Shown here piece by piece: positions 35,401 to 47,400 of a DNA stretch of 64,000 bases. Source of the stretch: Paramisgurnus dabryanus (lineage: Eukaryota > Chordata > Actinopteri > Cypriniformes > Cobitidae); NCBI RefSeq assembly GCF_030506205.2, contig NC_133358.1:23631905-23695904 (forward strand). The letters are read 5' to 3'. A program made the position numbers and the translations under genes. Numbering within the stretch: position 1 is the stretch's first letter; every line of letters starts with the position of its first letter. The notes beneath the pieces were generated by a model. It made no database searches, was not told where the DNA came from, and saw only the letters and a list, made by a program, of their open reading frames with translations.

Positions 35401-38400
35401 CAACCCACATAGAAACATCAAAATGTTATAGTAGGGAATGAGGATACATGGTGCTCTGGGACATTAATGAAATGATTGTGTTGGCTTTCTCACCTTGGTG
35501 AAATTCCAGCGCTGTATGAAGTGCCGTGCAACATCTCTGGCTGCTTTCCCATGAACCACAGAGGAGATGTCATGCCAAGGCATTCTGGGAGTTATGTGCC
35601 TGTCAATGAAATCTGTAAAAACAGCATGAAAAAAATCATAATTAAACACTTACAACATAGATAGATAGATATAAACAATGATGTACAGTATATAAATGAT
35701 GTATATAACCAAATGTTATATATTAGTTACCATCCACATGTACATTTATGTTGTAAAATGTTACCAATAGATGTAAACATTGGGATTTAAATGAGACTTA
35801 ACTGTCAAATTAAATGCCAATGTTTTCATCTATTGGTAACATTGCATTAATGGCACTAAGTGTCATAAATACAAACCAGTCTTGATGATATTCTTTATCT
35901 TATTAAACAGTGATTTACCATCGAAAGGTTTGTCCAGCTGGATCCAGTCTTTATGTACAAAGTTACAGTAATCCTTGCCATGCCAAAAACGTGTGTTTCC
36001 CATCAGCCCTATGACGTCTTCCTCCAGAACCTGGGCAGCTTCTGCTGCTGATTAGAACAATCATGAGATAAAAGACAATTAGTAAGGAGGATGTACAAAA
36101 AACACAACCACATGAGTGGTATTCACAAAACCGCAAATTAAAAACACAGCAAAAAAAAAACAGGGGGACCCTCCACTTTTTTTGAAAATATGCTCATTTT
36201 TCAGCTCCACTTTAGTTTAAAATTAGATTTTTACCTTTCTGGAATCCATTCAGCTGATCTCCAGGTGTGGCGCTACCACTTTTAACATAGCTTAGCATAA
36301 TTGTCTGTCATCTTAGTACATGATGTGACTACAGAAGATTCAAGTTTTAAATAGGAAAAATATCCAAACTCTTTGATTATTTTTTAGCGCGATGCAAATG
36401 TCTAATCAGATTCAATGGATTATGCTAAGATATGCTAAAAGTGGTACCACCAGACCTGGAGACAGGGCCGCGTCAAGGGGGGCATTCGCGGGCAGTGCCC
36501 CCCCAAACAGGTTGTTGTGCCCCCCTACAAAGTTTTTTATTAATTTAATATATATCAAGAATAATTAAAATAAATTAAACATTGAATGTTTCATGACATG
36601 TAATGTAATCAAATGAGGAAAATATAGTTGATATATGTTTTCTTTAATTAAAATAGACCAGTTTCTCTGATTGGATGTATTGCCGCGTCTCACCCGTCTT
36701 ACGTCTTTAGCATATTTGTGACTTGATACTAGCAACGTGTTTTTTCGCGGCATTTTATGGATCGTGTAAAATATGAATATTAGAACATTTAGAACGAATC
36801 AGCACCGCCTGCTTCATCTTCATGCAAACACAGACTGGCTCAAACTCAGAGATTAGAGGTCGAGGTGGAATTTACAAATCTACAGGACATTGTTTTAAGG
36901 AAGTTTATGTTCGTACACGCCGTCTTCAGCTATTTTAAAGGTAAGTTAGCGTTGTTTTATATTACGTAAGCTTAAATGTGAAGTGTGGCTATAGACCGTT
37001 AACAGCATTACGACATGATTATGGTAAAGCGGCTTTTTTCAAGCCAGGACGCGGTGTGCGCTGCGCTATGAAACCCATTCATTTCAATGGCTTGCGCCGC
37101 ACGAGGGCGGTTTTTTGTTGCTTAGAGCAAAGCGCGAGCGCAGCAGAGCTCAGCTTGCGCTCACGTCGCGGTCGAAGTTCAATAGTTTTGCGCATAGTTT
37201 GTGGTCTTTGCACTTTATACAGGAAATGAGCTGACAGTCTTTACCAGTTGTATGAGTGTGTGCTTGCACTGTATTTGTTGTTTAATGTCTTGTTTTTGCA
37301 AGTTATTGTTGCTATTGCGTGCCCCCCCTGTTGGAAGCCAAATGCCCCCCTGTTAGTTATGGTCTGGCGCCGGCTCTACCTGGAGATCAGCTGAATGGAT
37401 TCCAAAATGGTAAAAATCAAATGTTTATCTCTAGGGGAGCTGGGAAATGAGTGTCCCTAATGGCAGAACTTAAAAAGATCATTTTTATTTAAACTTGCAA
37501 ATATTACATTTGAATTTGCAAGCATTAACCTTTTTGGTTGTTACTTATCTGGGAAGAATATGAAAAAGAAAGTTTTTGGAGTGCAAACCACAGCAAACCA
37601 CATAGTGAAAGTGTGCCCCTTGATAAAAACAGTAATCAAATTTGACTTTTCTTCATACAGCACAGATCTACTGTAAAAATGTTCAAGTCAATCCAGATCA
37701 TGAATCTAAATTGGGGGCAACGTTTCACAGAGATGCAACTTTAAACATCTCACGCGAGCTGGACTCTTACCGCTGGGATACAAGCAGGAGGGCATGGACA
37801 CCCTCAGCTCAATCCATTTAAGAGGGATCAAATTTTGCTGGCTGCAAATACTGTTAGAAAAGCCTATGAAAAAGGGGCATTCTTACAATCGTAAACACCG
37901 TTAAGAGCTAATATGACACAAATTAGTTTTGTTCGTCATTTGAGAATAATCAACTCTAAAAAAAAGTCAATATAGAAGTGTACCAGAACAATTTCATGAG
38001 CACAACTACATTTAGTTGAAAACGGATCCTTATTATAATGCATTTTAATATCACATCTTATATAAAGTAACAATTAATTAACTTAATCGTGACCCTGTCT
38101 GTTATGGAGGACCACAAGAGTCATGCAAAATGTAATAAAGAACTTCAATTTTTAACTACCTGGACAATAAAAATAGCAATTAATAGATTTGTTTAAAAAT
38201 TCATCAATTAATCTATAAATAAATAGACAAAGTTACAAAAAAAATCATTATGTAACATTTTATTAGGCAATAAAAAATGAGATTATAAAAATAACATAGA
38301 AATGAAATATAAATCCATTAATAAATAATTCAAATTAATATAACAATTTATAAAAACAACATAAAATACTCAATAAGTTCATCATTTTAAATTGCATTTA

Positions 38401-41400
38401 TAAATTCTTAATTAAATAATGGAATTTCAAATTGTATTTCAAAAAGCGATTTAAAAAGAGAAATAAATAACTGGATTTATAAATTGAATTACAAATACAG
38501 GTTTAAATGAGGCATTTAAAAGGGCATTTCCGTTTGACTTTTCTGTTTTCATTTCCCCGTTGGTTCTCCTTATTCTTTTCGCTATTGGATTTGCTTTTCG
38601 TTTTAGCCTCTCTATTTAGCTTTTCCGTGACTCTTTGGGTCCTCATCTGAGATCTATAAATCTGCGCATGACGTACAATCAGAGCCAATCAGCGAGCTTG
38701 TTACGTCCTCCTGGCCATAGCTAATTTGCATTTCTCATTTGACCATTTGCAAGGACCCAAAGAGTCACGGAAAAGCTAAATAGAGAGGCTAAAATGAAAA
38801 GCAAATCCAATAGCGAAAAGAATAAGGAGAATCATTGGGAAAATGAAAACAGAAAAGTTAAACGGAAATGCCCTTTTAAATGCCTAATTTAAACCTGTAT
38901 TTGTAATTCAATTTATAAATCCAGTTATTTATTTCTCTTTTTAAATCGCTTTTTGAAATACATTTTGAAATTCCATTATTTAATTAAGAATTTATAAATG
39001 CAATTTAAAATGATGAACTTATTGAGTATTTTATGTTGTTTTTATAAATTGTTATATTAATTTGAACTATTTATTAATGGATTAATATTTCATTTCTACG
39101 TTATTTTTATAATCTCACTTTTTATTGCCTAATAAAATCTTACATAATGATTTTTTTATAACTTTGTCTATTTATTTATAGATTAATTAATGAATTTTTA
39201 AACAAATCTATTAATTGCTATTTTTATTGTCCAGGTAGTTATTAAATATTGAAGTTCTTTATTACATTTTGCATGACTCCTGTGGTCCTCCATAGTCTGT
39301 AAAAGTTTCATAATGCAAAAAAAAAGATTAGGAGCATCAAAATTAGATTTCTATTATTGACATGACCTTCCTCAATCAATATTAAAGATATCAAAGTTAT
39401 TTTCACAGAATGTTCTTTACAATATGTAGGATGATGTTTTGTAAAAACATTAAAACACAAACTTGCAAATAATTTTAGCTTAGTTTTCACAGACTGGGTT
39501 TCATTTATTAAATGATTTATATTTTCTACACTTACTGTATGGTAAATAAAGAAATCGTTACATAAGATGGTCAGTCATATCAAAGCGCTGCCAACGACCA
39601 TAAAAACACAGTGATGATGTGCGTTAACAGCTGAGAGTGGGTGTTTGGGTCAGTTTGCAAGCATTTCGGTTCAAGGAATGGAGCGGTACTCACTGTCTTC
39701 TAAGCTCTCATCGCTGCTGACGCTGTCTGCATGTGCCAGCCCGTGTTTCTGCAGGTGCCTGCGGATGCTAAAACGAGTCTTTTTGATCTTTCCTTGTCCT
39801 TTCAGTTTGGGCTGGTCTGCGGTGTCCACAGGTCGACTTTTGCCGTTACTGTGTGCTGCGCTGGAACCATTTGATGAAGCGGCCATAGTGGGAGAAACTT
39901 CAGACATGTTCTGTGTGACAAAGTACATTTATAAATGGATCTATGAGGACCAAGCACATAAAAAGCAAATTGCCAACCCTTCACAAACAGAGTCACATTT
40001 TATTTCCCTGGTTGTCACTTTATGCACTAGCGACCTGGGACCCAGGTAGTTCAATTTCAATTTTGGCAATCTTAGTAACTGCTGCAAGAAGGTTTGGTGG
40101 CTCTGGTTGTCTATGGGGGTCCACAATCCAAGCCTTGTATGTCATGAAACAATAAAACGAGAGGATTCTAACCTCTGCAGAAGCTTGAAGAGTCCTGGTG
40201 ACACTTCCTATGTCAGTCAGCCGATGTTCCCTATCATCCCAGCGGCCGTACGCCAAGTCAATGCCTCCCACGAAAGCCACCGATTGGTCAATGACTATAA
40301 TCTTCTCATGATGTGCCCACAAGTACACAGAAGATGACACGTGGTCAGGATGCCTCATTACCTAAAAAACAAAGGAGAATTTATCATCCACAATCATTTC
40401 ATTTTTTATGACCCTTGCATGTTGTTTCTCTCACCTTGATATTGGGGTGAAGTTGAAGTAGTGTCCGTTTGCTATATTCGCTATTTATTCCAAGAGCCAG
40501 TTCCACTTCCTTATACAGCATTACAAAGATCTTCACTCCCTTTTGCTGTAAATCCCCGCCAGAGATAAAAAATCCCAAGTCATTTGCAATCAGAACAGTA
40601 ATTACGCAAGTTAATATTAATAGATTTCCAGAAAAACAACCAATGCTGACGTGATGGTTCAATTAACTCACCGCTTGTCGTTTCAGAACGGAGTCAAGTC
40701 GCCAGCGGTTGCCCTCGACAACCGGTCTCTTGAGGAAGATCTCAGGACTCAGCCTGCCATGATACACAGCGGTGAACTCATCAGCATTTGTAACATCAAA
40801 TATGCATAAATGTCTATTCTCACATGATCACACTGTAGTGTAGCCTACATAAATTCAGATATGGCTGAAGCGCGCAAACACATAGTAAACGTCACAACAG
40901 TTTGCTTCTTTTTTTTGAGCAGTTACGGAAAATTCTGAATATTATACTGAGGGTAACTTTTTTTTTTTAAATAACAATAATGACTTGTATATGTGATTCC
41001 CAGCCTTGTCCAGTTGGTGGCAACTTAAGCTCGCATTTGAGTTTAACCAGTGGTGTAGTCTAGATTTTTGTAGTGAGTATACTGTGATTTTTCCCTCTCA
41101 CCCTTATGCTCACTCGTCCTAGAGCGACACCTCATAAGCACCACCACACTCACAGATGCATACAGTAAAGTCATGTAACTTAGAGCATTCTGAAAGTGTA
41201 CTCATAACACATAAACTGAATGTGTTATCAACATGTCAATTTATTATAAGAAAAAAAAAGACTTTAGAGCCAATGGGTTTACAGCTGGGGAAACTGGACT
41301 GATTTTTAGACTGGTTTAGTGTTAATCAACATCTAAGTCAGGAACAAAAGTTACTTAACTGTTAATTAAAATTAAATAAACTGTTTACAATCTTCAATCC

Positions 41401-44400
41401 GTGGCAAACACATGCATTGAAGGAGAAAAAAATATTCACTCTTTCAATAGATATTATCTGACAACTATATGTTTTTAATTAATACACATTTAAGATGACC
41501 ATGAATTAAGTATAATTTGCATAGTCATTGATATTAAAGCTTATTTTTTTGCATATAATATAAGCATTGTCTAAAAATGAAAATAGGCTTATACTTAATT
41601 ATTATTACAAGACCATCCTGTAGCCTAAAATTTGCAAGTCTAAACTGAACATCAACGCAGACATGAATTTCCTCACAGAAGTTTAAGATCATATACATCT
41701 TGTCAAGATGATCTTGAACGCAGATATATAAATGAACACAGAGAAGGAAAGTTTAACACTGTGAAGCACAAGCAAACATGCAGAGGAACTGAAGGCAGCT
41801 AAAAACCATCAGGATAATATCACGGGCTTATTTTATTGCATTTGGAGCCTTACCTCCAGATAAAGTAATAAACTGGACTGATGATTTAAATGTTGTACTC
41901 ACATGTGCGTTGTAAGCTCTATGGATTTTATGTTGCAGCACTGCTTCACTCGTTCACTTCTCAGTGTCGCGTGAGCACCTACACTGCAGGTTCGACTTCA
42001 TTTGGCGCTAAGCAGACCTCTTGGTGATGTCAAAGTACCGCGAGAGCGATTCAAAGCAGATTTCTCCATGTGATAACTGGAGTCGCTCTCGCGGTGCTTT
42101 ACTGTCACTCGCCTGTGGCGCCACACCAGTCTGCTCCCCAGTCACTTTCGCGTCACTATAGTAATTTGATTTCATAGAAATTAATACGCCGATCGGATCG
42201 CGCAGTTCGGCAGGAAGTATATGGCCTAATATGTATTTCAACCCGCTAAAGTGGCAAGTGTAGCATGCTAATGATCAGTGCTTCACATCTATATTATGAC
42301 TAAAAGTTTAAAAATATGTCACAAAACCATGCTGTTACGCATCCTCGCGCTATTTTTAGTGGGTATACGGAAATCCTTGACCATTTCTAGTGGGTATACG
42401 GCGTATACCTGCGTATCACATAGACTACACCACTGAGTTTAACAACCCAGCGCTGTGCGGACTAATCTACGTAAAGTACTGCGAGCGAGACCGATTAGTA
42501 AGCGTTGGTCTCGAAAATCTCTCGCGATACTTTAATGTCATACGCTGGTAGATCTGCGCAGCGCTACTGAAGTTTAACAACACACTCCGGGTGATAGAGG
42601 AGCGCGAAATCAGCCTTCAGAACAAAATTAAAACTGCAACAAAGCTTCGTCTGTCTGAGGTAAGACACAAAATCTAATCAAAATCATCTGCCTTGATGCA
42701 TTTATTAGGCGGATCGATCGTAAGGAATGTTTGAGTCCTGTACAGTGTCTCACACGGAAAGTAATTTAATGTTAGTTGATTTCAATTAAGATTTTTACAT
42801 GTTTGTTCAAAATTTAATCGCGGTTATATTTTGACATTTGTTTTCTTAATATTTGACTACGAATTTAGCTTCACATTTGCACAAATGTCGCGTGGTTTAC
42901 CTGTTTTTTCCCTCAGTCTATGGTTTTACCGCCTCGCTGTCACTGCGGAAAAACGTTCATTTATCAGCTTCATGTGGTGTTGAACATAACGTGACGTATT
43001 CGCTCGTCTTAAAGTTCATGATTAATGAAAATGTGAACGAAAACAAAAGCTTTTCAATTTCTTATTATCGTTACAATATAAAATTATGGATAATAATTGA
43101 TTATAACGGAATTTTTACGACCCTCTCCATCAAAATGACGGACAATGAGAAACTCATGCTGGATATCTGGCACAGCGACTAAATGATGTTGTAACAGAGC
43201 ACCAGGCATCTGTCTGATGAAGGTAACAGATCTCTTTGGTCGTTGCTTCCAGCTAGAGGTGCCTTTAGAGAGAGTGTATATGAAAGTGTACCAAAGTATT
43301 TATTTTTTGCTCTTTTAATCGCTTTTTGGGCTTTGGTCAATGTTAATCTGTTTTTGAAGTGCGTTCATTTAGCTCAATTGGTGAAATGCATACAGCAAAG
43401 GTCATTGATTTGATTCCCAGATAACACACATACGGATAAGAAATACCTTTAACGGATAAAAGTGTCTGCCAAATTCATAAATGTAAATGTTAACCCCCAG
43501 TTGACTGTTCATCATCCCCAACATATTCTGCTTCCAGTGGATCTAACATCAAACAAACCATTTCTTGTTATCTTAGTGGACAGGGCGAGGAAATAGATTT
43601 TCTAAGGATTTATAGTAAACTTCATTCTGTCTTACTGAAATGATTCACAGATGAAGCCATTGTTCGATACAAAATAAATCAATAGTACCCAAAGGAAAGT
43701 TAATGAATATGTGGGATTTGTGGGTGTGGTTTATCTGAACATACCACCAGTCAGTGATAAAGATCTCCTCCTCCGCCGCCTCCATTGCGTTTGCCACATC
43801 CTCCATAAACTGCTTTCCGTTTACATACCTGAAACACATCCGAATGACAGATCAGTGGGCGGGGCTTATAAGATATCTAAATTCTGTCCGCCCTATCACT
43901 GCTCTTGTACAACCCACCCGTTTACCGGCTTTACACTCATATGCAAATGTCTTTACATTAACATCATACGCACTTAATAATGCAAGAGAAAATAATACTC
44001 ATAAAACCGCAACACCAAGTCTCAAGAGCAAGCTAAAGTAATTCAGATATGAAAGATAAGAGTAATAAATTAGAAATGTAGAAAAAGTAATTTCCTGTAG
44101 CTTAGCACTTTTTTTCGACGCAAAGGTCTTGGGTTAATTTCTTTGGAAACACACATGTCGCTTTGGATAAAAGTGTCTGTCAAATGCATACATCTAGAAC
44201 TATGAAGAAAAAGGTCTTCAGCTGTTTGGTGAAACTAGTGATGCTCTTGTTTTTGCTCATTCTAGAAAATCAACTTTATACCTTGTTATAGTGAAACCAC
44301 CAGGTGTTTACCACTAATCGATCATATTACTCAAACTTAATTACATAATTTCATTATTCAGGAAACAAAAGTGTTAATGGGGCGTAATGCAGCAACAATG

Positions 44401-47400
44401 AACAACAAATCATCAACCCAGTCCAGCAATGAAGGCACTGCTTCGGATCTTATCATGCTCCTCTGTGGGGTCAAAAGAGGATGAGGTCTACGGTTACACT
44501 CTCCCTCTCATTCTCTCAGGTTACGCCTATGAAACAGACTTCACCTGAAGACACGGGAGCTTTCCAATATCTATCTGTAACAAGAGTGCTGTGTCTCCTA
44601 GTTATCGGGCGATTTTGAAATATATTTAATCTAAAAAGATAGACGCCTATCGTTCAAGTCAGGAACAACTTCAAGCCCAAAATGAAGTTTATCTGATGTG
44701 ATATTTACCATTTGGCAGGGATGTTCTTCTGTTGTTGAGCAAAGGAACCAAAGCGATGTTCCTTAAGGAAATTGCTGCCATAATTCTTCACAAATTCATC
44801 GAGCGCCTGACCCCACCAGCGGGCGTGCCGGTAACTGGTGAACTTCAGCACCAGAGTCCTGAAAGAAACGTACAGCTTTGTCATGTTATTGTTACAAACT
44901 GAATATTGACTTGATGACCACTTGAGTTGGAGTTCACGCACCTGGACAGACTGTCTATGCGGACGCCGTGTTTTGTCTCAGTGTCTTTACTGCCCATTTT
45001 GATGCCAAACGCCCTGTCCACCAGCAGGACGAATGAGATGGCACCTGTGTCTGGTTTCATAAGCACTAGAAATGAGTCCTTCATCACCAGCCACCTGTTA
45101 AGACCAATAGTATATATATATTGGAGACTTTTAGTTTCAGGAATCCTTTTTTTTTATTAAGGGAAGGCTCCTTGCAATTGAGTTTTGGGGCATGCTTTTG
45201 GGTGGATTTTCTTTTTTGGGTGAACTATCCCTTTAATATAATATTTGTTCATAAAAGGAGGAGAGGATCAATATTTTACCCAGTCTATGTCATGTTGTTT
45301 TAATCTTTATTTGCACACATATTAAGAAGAATGACCCAGCACTTACCGTTTAGACCAGCGGTAACACATTTTACTCTGGCCACAGCAGTTCAGTCCAGGA
45401 ATACGGTGACCTCCTGATCTTTTGTGCACCATGCCCTCTCTAAAACAGAATTGTGCAATTGGTCAAGGATCATTTAAATTTCTCATCTTCAATTTCTAAT
45501 TTTCAAGGCCGAGTTTTGAGTCAATAAGGAGCACTTACAAGCCTTTTGGTCCCAAATCATGGATGAATGACAACTGACTCGCATCAATAAACTCCATCTG
45601 TAACAAAAGCAGTTTGTTAGTAGATACAGCATTATGCAGCATACAGATTAAAATTACATTATTGGTCTTTATTTTTCTTCTAACTTTTTAATAAAAATAA
45701 TCAAAACTAATAAGGAATAACACAAATGTGGGAATTTTGTTGACTAAAGAATCCAAAATAAATATAAAAACTCTTATATTTTAACGTCTTTCATGTAATC
45801 ACCCTTTGTTGAATTTGTAAAAATGCACTATTTGCTTTTTATCTATTTCAAAAACATTTTTAACATAAAACATTTTTATAATATAAGAAATTAATATGTA
45901 TGAAAATTATATTTTTTTCCACATGAATAATTTCACATTTTCAGATGAACGATCAAAAAGGTAAATTTCAGTCAAGTCACCATACACTTGTTCATGCATA
46001 CATACTGTTGCGTGGTAGTTTCTGTACAATGGCATCCTTAGCAGCTTATTCAAGTACTCTTCAAGTTGTTTCTGTTAAAGCAAACACATCACATCAGTCG
46101 GACACCAGCTAACATGTCAAACAGCTGAAAGATATCAGTCAAGACAGAGGTGACAATAGCAAACAGACTTTTCTACTTGAGACTTGTTCTTCCCTGGCCA
46201 GTTCTTCTCCTCCTCCCCGCGGTAGACTTGGCATGTGCCGTTCGTGATCTCTTTTTACAGTCTGCCTCCGCTCTGCGTGACTATGGACCAGAAGAATTAA
46301 AAATAGCCAAACAGAACAGAAAAAAAAAAACAGTATGCGTGGCAGTGGTGAGGCTTCATAAAAGGGTACAGTGGCAGCTCGTGACTGCTCATCCGAGGGG
46401 CACAAATTCAAAATAAGTGTTCGGAGTGTCATGTGTGTTGCTGGGGTTTTCAAAAAAATGTGTTTGTTGAATCATGTGAACCATGTGCATCACGTGTTTT
46501 GTCAAAATAGGGGCATGTGCACTTAAACCTTTATACAGGTTTGTAACAACATGAAAGTGAGCAAATGATGACAGAATGTTCCTTTTTGGGTCCCTTTAAC
46601 CACTTTATTCTAAAATTATTACCTTATTTTACCAAGGTCCACTTAGTTAAAAATGTCTGGCCTCGCCACTGATGCATGGTATATCTGCTCAAGTATGCCA
46701 GCTGTTACCTGCGGGTGGGCAGTGGTATTCGCATGAAGGTCTTGTAAGTGCGAAGTTCTCTATGAAGCTCCATAAAATGTTTTTCCTTCCTTTTTATCAA
46801 CCAGGTGAAGTTTCCATGTTTCATTTCTATCTTAAATACTGCAGGAACCACCTGGACACATCAAAATATTGCCATTTTTCAATATTTACAACATGGATGC
46901 ATTTGGCAGATGCTTTAATCCAAAGCGACTTACAATGCATTCAATCTATACATGTGTTCCCTTGGGAGTCAAACCAATGACCTTAGTGTTGCTAATGCTT
47001 AGTGTTCACCATTGAGCTACAGTAGAGATCTCATAAAATTGAAATAAGCTGCATCCTTAAACATGAATAATGACTGATGACAAGACTTTTTATATTGTTG
47101 TTATTCTGCAGAAACGCAATTTTTGCATGTGTTAAGTATTTTTGTATATGGTGTCCAAATCTCCCGGACAACATGTAAATTGCCTTGGCAACCTCCAAGT
47201 CTCCTGGGCAACAAATTTTCCCTTTTCATCCCACATACTAACACTTTATGAAAGAGAATGGGAGGGGTAGACCTTACCTTAGAAACGCTTCTCTGTTTGG
47301 TGACGTTGAAGCGATCCTGGGCAGAAGTGAAGCGTTCCACCTCCAAGATTTTGGCGGTTATGGGAACAGCGGGAATAAACACGCGCGCTCCAGATTCCTT

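Noticed and set aside
38503..38688. Lys/Asn/Glu-rich minus-strand ORF
   Set aside because: Lies in the arm of the palindromic element and is mirrored in the other arm; not a gene.
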